A stretch of 64,000 nucleotides of DNA. It comes from Drosophila miranda. Taxonomy: Eukaryota; Arthropoda; Insecta; Diptera; Drosophilidae. The position numbers and the translations under genes were made by a program. Below are positions 22,704 to 34,494 of the stretch, piece after piece. Numbering within the stretch: position 1 is the stretch's first letter; every line of letters begins with the position of its first letter. A model generated the notes under the pieces. It made no database searches. It saw only the letters and a program-made list of their open reading frames with translations, and was not told the DNA's origin. The stretch is from assembly GCF_003369915.1 (NCBI RefSeq), contig NW_022881614.1, positions 26,390,336 through 26,454,335 of the forward strand. The letters are read 5' to 3'.

Positions 22704-24072
22704 ATACACGACGATCTAGAGAAGGATCCGGACTATTCTGGCTCTGGCTTTGGACCGGATGACGAGGACGCCGAGCCGGACCATCACTCGCAACACGGTT
22801 CGCACAACACGCGCATCTCGCAGAGCGGCGGCACCAGCATAAACAGTAAGCATAAATCGAACGACAACAGCCACAACGACGACCTCGACCACATCTCGAG
22901 TAGATTCAACCACAACAACAACAACCAGAACCAGAACCAAATCGACAACAACAGCCAGAATCTTAATAATAATAATAATAACAATAATAATTTTAATAAT
23001 AATAATAATAATAATAATCCCAACCTTAATAACAATCACCATCCAGCGAATAGTGGCACAATCATTGGTAGTAGCACCACAGCGAACCATAACAGTAATC
23101 AGAATCACATCGGCGGCCAGAGCGGCGGCATCATCAGTGGCAGTGGTGGTGAGATCGGTGGTCATAGCGGCACTGGCATTAACACAATCGGTAAAGATCA
23201 AGCTAGTTTTGTAGCTATTCTAAGCGAGACATCTTCCACTACTTCAACTCCAACTCCTCCTTCTTCAACATCCACTACCACCACCACACCACACACTTTA
23301 GTTTTCCCATCTCAAACAGTTACACCACCAAAAGATACAGATACAACAACAAAAGATACAACAACAGACACAGATACAGATGTAGTTACAGTCATTGCCA
23401 GGATAGATAATAGTTACGTTAGATCTAGAGCCAACAACACTAACAACAATTCATTCACAACATCTACAAGAACACCAACACCAACAACCCCATCTCTATA
23501 TCCAGCAGCTCATACACCAACACAAACCTCATCCACAACCTCGACAACAGCAACAACAACAACAAGCAGTTCACCAACAACGACAACCACCACCGGCAGC
23601 AGCAGCACTACGACAACAGCGGCCACAACCCCTTCAACCACAGCCGCCTCCAATCGCACCCAAACCACGCCCACGCCCAAGCCCAAGCCCATTGTACCCG
23701 AATCCACCGCAGCGAACCGTCCCTTGCCCCCCTTCCCCGCCTTCGATGAGGATCTCGATGTGGATGTAGAGGCCAGCGGCGATGGCATCGACGTGGAAGG
23801 CGGCGGCGAGGATGACGACGAGGGCGATGATGAGGACGACATCATCATTGATCATCCCGATTCCGAGAAGCCAAGGCTTGCAGAGCCCGTTCCCAATGGT
23901 GAAATCGATCATGATCATGATCATGATAGCGATAACGATAACGATGATGGTGAAGGCGATACCGATGACACGGACGATGATGATCGCATCATCGATGTGG
24001 ATGGCGGCGATGAGGATGGAAACGGAAACGGAATCGGTGGCAACGATGGAGACCTCAACACAGAGCGCGGAC
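22704..24072 (+). CDS. Sdc: Syndecan ectodomain exon, repeat-rich
   Basis: Acceptor AG at 22702-22703; donor GTCAGT from 24073, weaker than consensus but the only one that keeps the frame with the next exon. The exon encodes about 456 residues: SG-containing attachment motif, poly-Asn (near 22965-23035), Gly/Ser, a Thr/Ser/Pro mucin-like block, then an acidic His/Asp block and a Gly/Asn stretch. SG dipeptides in acidic context recur and are candidate sugar attachment sites. Confidence 0.85.
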
Positions 24073-27000
24073 GTCAGTGGTTTTTATTTTTATCCTTTTG
24101 TTTTTGTACTTTCTTTTTGATCATTTGTATGTATGCGTTTGCTTTTGTTTATATGTTTTTTGTGTGTTTTATTGGTGCTTTTGCTTTGCCCGCCTCCTCC
24201 ATCCCTCCATGCGATTCCTTTTGTGTTGTGTCCCCCGCATATCCTTTGAAGAGGATTGCATTGTCATCTCTGGCACTGCACTGCTTTCATCATCTTGTAT
24301 TATTTGATATTTTATTTTATTTAATTTTATTTACTGTATATTTTAAGCACATTTTCAACAGCAAACAAAGTATTGTGGCTCGCACTGTAGTTGATTTCTT
24401 GGGTACTTGCTTTGGTTTCTGTTACGTTCCGTAGCTTGATTGGTATTATCGAGACGCACATTCGATTAAAAAGATCTACGACGGACAATGCTGCAGGCTT
24501 TCCTTTTGTGTGGACTTTTACATGGAGTCCCCAGCCCCGACAACACAATAGCCAATACACCATAATTCCCACACTTTCATTGCGAGACCAAATCTCATCC
24601 ATTCATTCAGTCTGTCTGCTTTTGGCATTTATTTATTCATTCGATTGGAAGAACTCCCGCAGAGCCAACACAATCCCATTGCCTCCTTCCCTCATGCTCA
24701 CGCTCACGCTTATTCTCATTCTCATGGCCTTTAGTGTTAAACCTAGGATAAAGCTATTCTAAGTCGTATAATTTAAGGATAGCTTAAGAGTCTTTTGTAT
24801 ACGTAGCAAACAGAAACGGCCCTCTCTATTCATCGATCCATCGATCCATCGATTGAGATGCATCAAGGATCTGCACAGAGGGTCCTGCCCTAGGCCCAAA
24901 GTTCCATTAAAACTGTCGCGTTCCGCCCTCCCACAGCCAAAAGAACAGCTCTGGATTCGCACTAAGCCGCACAGTGATTTGGTGCTTTGTTGCTCTTCGA
25001 GTGGAAAGCACTTGGAAGGCGCTCTTCACAGAGCTCCACTTGAAATTAAAAATCACCGAGTCCCGGGCAACGCCAAGGAGCGCCTCCACTCGCCACTCGC
25101 TAAAACTCGCAACGACTTGGGGCACGGTTGCTCTTACCCCGGGGAGGGCGTGCAGCAGCAACATCGGCAGGAGTGCAAACAGAGCCTAATGGCAATCCAG
25201 GAGTGGATCTTATAGGTGTGTGGGCTGGGAATTTATGACCTGCTTTGATGTTTGTGCCACTGCCACGCCCTGAACAAACACGAACCATACAAACCATGTG
25301 GCATATGGGAGGCGGTGACACACAGCAGGACCACACTTCGGGCATAATTGTCCACAGATGGTCACATGTCTCATAGAGAGCATTGAGTCCTGCAATGCCT
25401 TGTGCCCCATCGAATCGTGGAAAGAAGACACGCGGATACACCTTTATTGGCTTCGCCCAAACGCAGAGCCAGACAGACAATCAGTCTGATGGATAGACAC
25501 AGACGGGAATAGTCTTTCATAGGATGAAACCATCCCAGAATTTTATCGGGCCAGATTCTGCTTCGGGATGTGCTTTGATAATTTTCCAATGATTTTGGAA
25601 TTCGATGCGACACATAAGTCTGGGGCAATTCAATAAGCCCTTTGGCCATTACCTAATTAAAATGCCACTCCGCGCCGCTCTACTCCCTCAAGGGGCGGTG
25701 GAGCAACAGCCAGGGCAAACACATGGGTGTACATCAGGGTGGGGTTGAGGGCAACAAGCAATTTGTTTGTCTTAAGCTTTCTGAGGCCAAAGGGGATTCG
25801 GATCCAGAAGAAAACAGAGAGGGCGCAAGGGGGCTAAACAATAGCTCAACAGAGAACAAAGACCGCACAAAATAAAGGATGTGGATGTGGGCGAGTGTAC
25901 ATATGTATATGTATGTGGTGGACTGTCAATTAAATTAATTTAAATTCACTTTGCTTGACAGCCAAATAGGCATTCAAATGGCTCCTATTTTGCAGCATTT
26001 CAACATTTCGCTCTCGGATCAGATCTGAAATACTTTGGGAGGTGTCCCTGGACTCCCCAGCTATCATACTCGAGATTTAGATGGAAACAACTCGAAACAG
26101 CTCTCTCTGCAAGCTGTAGCTTAGCGAGATGGCCCCATGCAAATTTGTCACAATTTGCATTGCTGCCAGCTCTCTGCTGGTAACTTTTTTCATTTGGCCA
26201 AAACTTTTCCGGCTGCTCATTAGCGTGAAATGAGCTCAAGAGTTGTGTTTGTGATGGCGGACAGACAATCAGACAGGCAGTCGGATGGGAGCCGGTCGGA
26301 AGGAGCCGGCAGGACATGCACTCCAGCTCGCCCGCTAATGGTGGCTACGTAGTCTAGTTGTATAAGTCTTAGAGATTGGCATAAGGTATCCTTTGTACTT
26401 GTAATCGTAGTCCCGAATCCACTCTACTAACCGTAAGCCTTGTATATATATACCGCATAAAATATCATTAACATACACGTACACGCCCACCCTGAAACAG
26501 ATATACTAGACACTCGTTCCGATCGGAATCGGAGTACCCACCAGCAACAACAGCAACAAGAACAACCACTCTATATCTCTCACTTACACACACTCTCTGT
26601 TTCGTATTATTTTGCTTGCACGTCATGGGCATACTCGTAAACGGATATACATAATCGCCGGAATCGACTCTCAATCTCATCTCTCTGTCTGCTCTATTTC
26701 TTGGCACAGCGGGAGGCGGCAGCAACGTGCACGAGTTGGACCCGAATACGAACGTGAACAGCCAGCCCTCCGACACGAAGCCCGTCGACCACAGGCCCAA
26801 CGGCAACGAGGTGGTCATCATGAGCGAGGACGATCGCACGTCGAGCTTCTTCTCGCAGCCGGGAATACTGGCGGGTAAGAGTCCATACATAGTCCCCATC
26901 CAACCAACAATCGTTCACCATATCTCTTCTCTCTGCTCTGTGTCTTTAGCTGTCATTGGCGGTGCCGTGGTTGGCCTGCTCTGCGCCATTCTCGTGGTGA

Positions 27001-27122
27001 TGTTCATCGTATACCGCATGCGGAAAAAGGACGAAGGCTCCTATGCCCTGGACGAGCCGAAACGCTCGCCGGCTAACAATTCCTATGCGAAAAATGCGAA
27101 CAATCGCGAGTTCTACGCCTGA
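22704..27122 (+). CDS. Sdc: Syndecan, C-terminal coding exons (5' part outside window)
   Basis: Syndecan is a single-pass heparan sulfate proteoglycan acting in Slit/Robo signalling and at synapses. Three coding exons are visible: 22704-24072, 26710-26874 and 26950-27122 (TGA at 27120). Both introns interrupt a codon after its first base, and both junctions keep the frame. The first exon begins with a glycosaminoglycan attachment region (DYSGSGFGPDDED), then a very long Asn-, Thr- and Asp-rich ectodomain. The last exon gives the membrane segment (VIGGAVVGLLCAILVVMFIV) and the syndecan tail: C1 RMRKKDEGSY, variable region, and C-terminal EFYA for PDZ binding. I see no disabling change in these exons. 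Signal peptide and promoter are not in the window. Confidence 0.95.
24073..26709 (+). other. Syndecan intron
   Basis: Intron of 2637 bp between coding exons, acceptor CTTGGCACAG ending at 26709. It contains no recognisable gene or transposon. A short ATCGATCC tandem sits near 24833-24853. Confidence 0.7.
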
Positions 27123-28324
27123 GATAATGGCACATCGCGCAGGTATTAAATGAGCCGCGAGTGAGGATCCACCCGGATGGAGATCCATCTGGAACGGGAT
27201 CTGGATCTAAACGGAGGGGAGATGACGGCTCATCTCGGTACACTGTGCGGAGTGCGAAGTGCGGACGGAGCAGCGCCATCAGCAGCCATCTGCCACAATG
27301 AATAATTATCTGCAACAGCAACAGCAACAGAAACAGCAAAAGCAACAAAACTAACACAAATTCAATGGAAATCGAAGGCATCGTTGGGTCACACACAACT
27401 TTTCGTTGAGGGGTAAACGCATTAAACGATGAACAACCGATACAAAAATGTATAATTCAAGAGGAAAATAAACTCAGAACTTACCTGTAAGCTAATGCCG
27501 GACGGATAACGGAGGAGGGCGACTTTTCTAATTAAGTACATTTTAAGCGACGAAAACAAAAGGAACCCAATATCAAATATGGGCGAAGTCTAATATATAA
27601 TTAATATATATTATATATTATATTATATTATATATTATATATATATTATAGTGAAACCAATGTAAGGGCGGGAAAAATTAAGCGAATTAATTATGAATTA
27701 CGAGTATGTAAAGCAAAGGCCGAAGACGAGCAAGAAATAATACCTATTATACCACACCACACCCACGACACAGGCGCATCCGACTTCATGGATGGACAGT
27801 TCTGTGGATGGAGACAGATACAGACATACACATTTATGAATATACGAGTATATGTTAGCTGAATAATGGAAGCGAATTGGATATATCACGATATAGTATA
27901 CCCAAACTCGTAAGAGCAGAGCCGATGTTCGTTTTCGCCATCGATTCACACCACGAAAAACAGAATGAAATATAATACGTTGGGAATAATTATACAAATT
28001 GCGAATTGGACGGCATGAAAAAATGTTTTTAAGTTATACTTAAGCAAAACTATGTAATTATTAGTGTAATTCCTAAAAAAAAAAAAAAAACGAAAAACAG
28101 AACACAAGGAAAAATGCAAAAAAAAAAAAAACTTAAATAGAAAAACGAAAAACACTAAATGAAGCAAAAAACAGAATACGAACACTCTCTGAACCTTCCT
28201 GGCAACTATAGAAACTGAAAAGTAATGAAATCCAGAGAACTATTTCTACTTTTTTCTAGAAAACACACAAAAACATGAATATTTATTGAAATTGAGAATG
28301 AAATTGAGACCATTATATGTATGT
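27123..28324 (+). other. Syndecan 3' UTR region
   Basis: AT-rich sequence after the stop codon, with CA-rich stretches, an AATAAA at about 27467 and an alternating AT block at 27597-27650. The transcript end cannot be fixed; several later AATAAA motifs exist on both sides of the inserted MITE. Confidence 0.55.
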
Positions 28325-28332
28325 CTAGAAAG

Positions 28333-28994
28333 CATAGCTCGCAAATATGTAACTGTTGACACTTTCGGCGTGTCTGATAAAAACCTCTCATTGACGGACA
28401 CATCAAATCTGTTTTTGCTCAACTCGCTCTTCGCTCAAGCAAAGACCGATTTTTTCAGTTCTCTTTTGTTCCTGTTTTTCACTGAGCATCTTGTCGCGAG
28501 TGAACGAACAAAGTGTCTTTTGCGTATGTATGCGTGCTTGTACGTGTGATGCTTATGACAACTATCAATTTTTGTGAATTCTATACGGTTTGACTATTGG
28601 AGCTTAAAATGAATCGTGAAAAGCAAAACGAAAATGTTCGTTTGCCAATTTTGCAAATAAATATACATATTACAATACAATAGCCCAAAAGATGCGGAAA
28701 ACATGAATAAATAAACGTATACACGAAAAAAAAACTAAAAACACTTTACTCAGACACTTTTTTGGTTCTGCTCATCTAAAGACACTTTTGCTGTGAGCGC
28801 TTGACCAAAGTGTCTTTCTAAGTTGTTATTGTGAGACACAATCGTGTGTCGGGCTCACCCGAAAACCCGTAACACAAGCGAAGAGACAAAAAGTGTTCTG
28901 CTCAGTGAGAGACCGTGTCTTCGTGGTCTTTTTCGGTTTTGTCAGTGACGAGACAGCAAAGGGAAAAAGTGTTGACCGTCATTTGCGAGCTATG
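28333..28994. mobile_element. MITE with 14-bp terminal inverted repeats and 8-bp target duplication
   Basis: CATAGCTCGCAAAT at 28333-28346 is exactly inverted at 28981-28994. The 8 bases CTAGAAAG are directly repeated on both sides (28325-28332 and 28995-29002). The 662-bp interior has no credible transposase but many copies of GTGTCT/AGACAC with A/T tails (for example near 28511, 28750, 28780, 28810, 28836 and 28913), concentrated toward the ends as subterminal binding-site repeats often are. The 8-bp duplication suggests mobilisation by an hAT or P-superfamily transposase. Confidence 0.85.
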
Positions 28995-29002
28995 CTAGAA
29001 AG

Positions 29003-30301
29003 CGATTGCACATTAATTTAGAACTCCATATGGGTTTGAGAGCTCTTCGGCCAGTTCTTCGCTCGACTCCACTGCTTCTTCCATGGCTAAGAATCAAAAT
29101 CGGATGACGCATTGATTATTGTGCATTTATTTAGTTTTTACGTTCGCTGTCAATGACAAATTTTTAGTTGTGCGAAGTACGAAACACAACGCAAGCCAAG
29201 CCAATCCAATCCAATACAATACCCCAAGCAATAGTAAAAATTACTTGTTAAGTTTACAATTGAAATGAAACGCAATCCAGAAGGAAATGTTAACGACTCA
29301 GCCCTCAAATTAGCTGCAATACTTGTTTAATTGTTAGTCAACCCATATTCTCTTCAGCTCTCATGCCATATTTTCATTGCGAAAAGAAGTTATAAGAACG
29401 AAAAATACTAATACATAATACATATATATATATATACAAGTTTATATAATTAGCAACATAAATCAATTGTGTGTGTGTGTGTAATTTTGTGTAATGCATA
29501 AATAATTAATTAAACATAAACATACATACTACTACTGCGACAACAGAGCGTGCACCAAAGGGGGAGGGAAGCTCTCGAAGAACATCATCATCGGTATACA
29601 GCTTACAGCATGCACGTGCATATGTATGTACTCGTACTTCCCCCAAAACCTAAGCCCAACTGAAACTCACACAAAAAAGAGAACAACAGCCACACGACAC
29701 AGCCACAGGAACAGCGGCAACAACAGCGACAACCAGAACTAAACCTTTTTCTGACAACAACTTTTTCTACACTGTATAAAACGCAACTGCAACTCTTTTG
29801 ATATGTACAAGTGCTATGTTTGTCCTTCTCGACCCATAGTACCTTTTTGTCAAATTTTACATCAAGCTTTTTTGCTACTTTAAAGGCGTTTAGTTTGTTA
29901 GTTTTTTAAATGCGCTGAATGTACTGAGAAATTGGTTTTGATTTGCTAAATAAACTGGTATAAAACTAATTTAAACAAAACGAAATATACTCTACTATTT
30001 GTGTGCTACGGCAAATAAAAGAATGGAAGGGCAATGTTGCACATTTATTCTCTTCTAAGAATTCTATATAAATTAGGCGGGGAAGACAAGACTAACTTGC
30101 GAACAATTTAGATCACTCATACGAAAACATCATAATATTTTTTCAGCTGAGAACTCCTTATACATTTTGGATCATAGTGAACGTTCAGAAATAAGTTCGG
30201 GAATTGTTCATTGTGATCAGTCACAAAAAATCAGTTCTAAAAGTTTAGCTAAATTTCAAATTTATTTAGTGTGTTGGAAAATAATACTTTTCGCATTTTG
30301 A
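29003..30301 (+). other. AT-rich Syndecan 3' UTR or intergenic sequence
   Basis: No gene seen. Contains a TATATA stretch near 29420, a TG run at about 29469-29481 and AATAAA motifs near 29948 and 30013, any of which could serve Syndecan. Confidence 0.45.
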
Positions 30302-30907
30302 GATTGTGGGTCTTTCGATTGTTATCCTGATAGAACATGGTGTATTTTCTTTGGAGTATGGAACGTAGCCATTGGTTTATTTGGATTGATAACAACAAGC
30401 TTCAGTTTTAACAATGAATTGAATAAACCTGTAATACATGGTGAACGCTCTAGTGATAGCTGGGGTGAGTAATGTCTAATAAATGCGGAGTGAGCGAGAA
30501 AGAGTAAGCCGATTGGATCGGAAATTTGTCTATTTACATACAGATACTAAAAAGGGTAGAAGCAATGCGCTAGTTATCGCGAATATTATATCTCTTATAA
30601 TTGTCATATTGCACATATTCTCTGGGATATTCATACTTTTGGGATTGTTCTTGGTAAGTTCAAATCCTACAGTCCAAAGTCCATCGGATTCTCAGTATTC
30701 CCCTTGATATATCAAAAACTTTATCCGTATAGGGAAATATATGAGCCATATTCTGCCATGGGCTTCGATTCTCACGATAATATTGCCAAGTAAGTGTCGC
30801 ATTGGCATTGGATCAGGCGGATCTATATTGATACCCTGTTTCTGTTGGTTTCAGTTGTGCACCTCATATGTTTATTCAGGGTGTGCAGGTATTACAAAGG
30901 GATGTGA
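30302..30907 (+). pseudogene. Small four-exon membrane-protein candidate, frame uncertain
   Basis: Four short coding blocks with fly-sized introns can be read: at most 30302-30464 (5' end unknown), 30544-30653, 30733-30789 and 30855-30907. Junctions 1-2 and 3-4 keep frame with GT-AG sites. Between blocks 2 and 3 the best sites (GTAAGT at 30654, AG at 30731-30732) leave the frames one base out, so either a frameshift is present or a site is missed. The blocks encode hydrophobic segments such as CIFFGVWNVAIGLFGLI, ANIISLIIVILHIFSGIFIL and YMSHILPWASILTIIL, and end RYYKGM. This resembles small insect proteins with three or four membrane segments, but I do not recognise the gene. Confidence 0.35.
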
Positions 30908-31965
30908 TGCAATTTGGGAAGTGCGCGTGTGCGAATTCATTTTATTTTTCCCTGCTCACCGTCTTAGTTCCGACATAAGAAACGGAATCGTTCACGTCGC
31001 CCTTACAAAAGTCGATCACATGTAGATCAGTTGATCTAATAAACTCAAAATTCAATATTATTCATTGCTTCAAGAATGAGCTGTTCATTCTTGATTGGAT
31101 TCCATTCAACAGGTCAGGTCTGATCTACGTTTGCATGGGCCATCAATCAGGTCATCAATTGATGCGATTATCATCATAAGAATTGGAGTTGTCGTAAACG
31201 CAAATCGGTATTAAGGACAAACCGACATACCCATTAACCCGGACCCGGCTCGTCGCCTGCCCATTCCGGCGACATCCACAAGGATAACTTCGGGGCAACT
31301 TGAACAAATGCAAATATCATAATTTCTAACGTCATGTCTGCAACGTCGTAACCGGAACGGCAATCAGTCAACCACAAAATGTCTCGGGCATTAAGGCATT
31401 CTCGTCATCATTGGGGGGAGGGGAAATGAAATTGTTTTGCCACGCCACCGCGAAGGTTGCTGCCACAGTAAAAATGAGGCAGGAGCACGCAAGACCCGAC
31501 TCGACCTGCTCCGACATCAGACTTATTAATTTACTCTAAAAACCATACAAGAAAATTAATGGCAATTTGCTTGGTTTCATAAATATGTCGAAATGAATGT
31601 TCTTAACAAGTGAATGCCGTGGCAGCAGCAAAGACAGAGACAGTGGCAGACAGTAGCTCAGGGATAGAGCCCTTCCAAAATCTGTTTCGTCTAGCCCCAT
31701 TCTCTGCCACCCCCCACACACCCCCCCTAACTGCTGCATATTGATTGCCCAGGTCGAGGCTTCGGCTTTGTGGCCCCGCTCTTATCAGCTTGCTTCTAAT
31801 TGGGTTTGTTCGGGTAGCCGCCCCCTTTCAAAACTCATTTGGCGTTTTGCTGTACGACTCCGACTGTGCGTGACTTTGTCTCGAACTGGTTAAAGCTATC
31901 CGCGGATCGAGCTTTAATTTCAATCAAGTGCAATTAATTAATCCGTTCGCTGCTCCGACCCTCTT
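30908..31965. other. Intergenic, nothing recognised
   Basis: I see no gene or transposon structure. A few short frames lack family similarity. Confidence 0.45.
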
Positions 31966-31969
31966 GCCC

Positions 31970-33723
31970 TGTAACCCTTGGATCAGCCGAGAGAGCTAGT
32001 TCGCAGCGCCATCTAGTGGTCGGCACCGTAATGCCCGTGGCAGAGCATACACCCTCTATGGGCTAGGTTTGGGAGGTCACAAAAAGGGGCATAAGAAAGG
32101 GTGATAGATTTAACAGCCTAGATTGTCAACTTTCTCTGGCATTTCCCTTGTTCTATGAGAGGGCCCGAGGGTTCTAGCATGTTGAGGGGCTTGGCTTCGG
32201 TCTCTTTCCGTTTTGGCGCTCGACCCGAGCGTTCGTTTTCTTATATCGGCGTTAGTATTTCCAAACTAGGTAAGATGGAGAAGGGGAGAAAGTAATTGGT
32301 CAAACTAGTTAGATAATTTCATCCGCATAGGACCGGCTATTGGCGCAGTGTATACGGCAAAAGAGGAACGCCGTGTCGCCGTATTTTCATTTCAAAACCG
32401 GCCCGGTTCAGCTTCACGGATCCAAAGACGCCGAGGCGTCGAGGAGATCGAGCGGCCGAGGGACGCAAATGGGGTCCAGAGGAGCAGCCGAAGCAGCAGT
32501 GGAGAATTTACAGGCCCAAGTACCCGGGCACCAACGACACGCTAGCGGGAGTTGAGTGGTTTTTGGAAGAAAAAAAAAACTCAAACGTCTGGTTGGAGAG
32601 CGAGCCAAGGAAGGGCTACATAGCGTAGACTGAGCGCGAACAAGAACAGTCTGAGATTTGGCGGGGTCTTTCGAGTGACGTCGCGAGTGATCGTCGGAAA
32701 CAGTCCGATGGCGGAAGATCGGAAAGAGATCGGGAAGGCAGAAATTTAAAAAAAAGAAAATAATATGTGTGTTGTCGAGTGTTTAATTTAAATAATTTTT
32801 TTTTTTGCTATTTTTTTGTGAGTACATTGGCAGTCGGCAAGGGGCGGCGCGAACGAGAAAAGAAAAGGGGCGAGAAAGTTTTTTTTTTGAATGTGATGAA
32901 TCTCTCAAAGAAAGTGTGGAGAGAGGAAAGTGGGAAATTTGTGAGTGAGTTTTTTTGTGCTTTATGCCACTCCCTATCGGAGTTCTCGTTCCAGGTCCGA
33001 GTCTCCTCCGGAAAGCGCTTTCGTCGGTGGACATGCGGATCTGCGGGTGAGTGTGAAAGAGAAATGTAAAAAGACTCAACGGTTTAACTCGAGTCCCACT
33101 GAAAAAGTAAAGAGGAGAGGGTCAAATAATTTATATGCTTCCCCCCCTTACTGTTTCTATTTCTTCCCCCTTTCGGTCTGGCCGTTAGACTTTTTATATG
33201 TGAAATAATTATTAATTTTATTTATCATTATTGTTAAGTCATTTTATTAATATTTTTTTTTTTTGAAATTCCATCAATTTTATCTGTTTTATGCGTACCT
33301 TTTTTTGGGTTAGGTTTAGTTTTAGTTTAGAAATTGGGTTATGTAGGATTCAATAAATTTTATAATGTTCTAGAATATAGTTTTTTTGCCTTTTGCTAGC
33401 CAGATGCCCCTGAGAGCCCCATGAGAACGCAGAGGGGTCATTCCATGAAAATTGCGGCCTAGGGATGGCCAAGGAAGGGAGGGTCAATCCGCTTCAACGA
33501 GATCTGAGGCGAGGAAAAGCGTTTGGGGACAGGTCGAAGAAAGAGCCAATTATGTGTTCAGTCGAGTTTTAGGTCCAAATTAACACAAATTATAACCTTG
33601 TAATAATAGCCATTAAGTGAGAGGAGGGCAAGATCACCACCCCAACTAGCCGACGAGCCTCCCAGCCGGGAAGAACTGCGTGCCCCCTTCTCTCACTCCC
33701 CGACACCTGCCTAATTCGTTACA
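31970..33723 (+). mobile_element. Solo LTR of a Ty3/gypsy-type element
   Basis: The 1754-bp segment begins TGTAACCC and ends TTCGTTACA, and GCCC is directly repeated at 31966-31969 and 33724-33727. TGTAAC...GTTACA termini and a 4-bp target duplication match the full gypsy-type element at 48767-59583, although the sequences are otherwise unlike. There is no internal gag or pol. AATAAA near 33350 on the plus strand suggests plus orientation. The short open frames inside (for example 32340-32555) look like chance. The presumed origin is LTR-LTR recombination of a full element. Confidence 0.65.
32006..32019 (-). promoter_or_regulatory. CTCF-like motif inside the solo LTR
   Basis: Minus-strand CCACTAGATGGCGC fits the CTCF core CCASYAGRKGGCRS at all 14 positions. 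It is 36 bases inside the left end of the LTR. Occupancy is unknown. Confidence 0.5.
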
Positions 33724-34093
33724 GCCCCTAGAGAACGGGTTTCCTGAGATATTAATAATGTAACTTTATTGAAGTTTATTGCGGGTTGTCAGCGCATGCA
33801 AACTAACATACAGACCAAAGAAGAGCCAAAAGGCTGCCATAACTATCAGCAACAGGGGGAAGGTGGTGAAGGAGCAGGAGAAGCCGGAGGAGTCGGGCCA
33901 TAGACAAGCCACAGGCCAATTAAATATGAGGCGAAGGTGAAACAACTCAGTTTGCCAGCAACGAGTGCTGCGAACGGACGTCCGCCGGATAGGACCAGCG
34001 TGCTGAACCGATTCCTACCTTAAAAGTCTGCAACTGGGTCTCGCGTCCAAGGAGTTACCATTTAGCCCTCAGGATTACACGTAACATAGCAGA

Positions 34094-34222
34094 ATGCCGC
34101 GGAAGAAGCAGAAGGTGGACACAATCGAGGAGATCGAGACCACCATCAAGCTGCTCTGTGATCAGTCCAATAACCACATGAAAGTTCGCGAATATGATAA
34201 GGCTTTGTTCGGTTACAATCAG
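34094..34222 (+). CDS. Possible alternative first coding exon of the ODAD4-like gene
   Basis: ATG at 34094 opens 43 codons (MPRKKQKVDTIEEIE...) ending KALFGYNQ at a strong donor (CAG/GTAAGT, 34223). The block ends between codons and its last helix reads as the first half of a TPR. Joined to the exon starting at 36459, also between codons, it would complete that TPR. It could instead be exon 1 of another gene whose later exons are lost. No other partner exon is seen. Confidence 0.5.
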
Positions 34223-34494
34223 GTAAGTCTTAAAAAGTCAGGTCCTATTAAGGATCCAAAAATTAAGAACTTACGGTGCATACAGAATTCGGAATTTACA
34301 GTGCACCGATACCGTCGAAAAATTTAATATAATACATAGGAACGTTGGCCGGTGTATAATTGATTTTTAATTTATAATTTCATTGAGGCAGTATATTCTT
34401 TTTATAAGACTGGCGTAGTTTTAAAAGTGTAGTTTTTAATATATTTAAAACGAGGGGCAACGTTGTGAGTTGCTGTGGACACCGCAACTCTACA

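Noticed and set aside
27597..27650. Alternating AT block as an origin or attachment site
   Set aside because: Ordinary AT-rich 3' UTR sequence in Drosophila; nothing specific supports such a function.
28286..28549. An 87-codon plus-strand frame
   Set aside because: It crosses the left end of the MITE, so it is not a gene.
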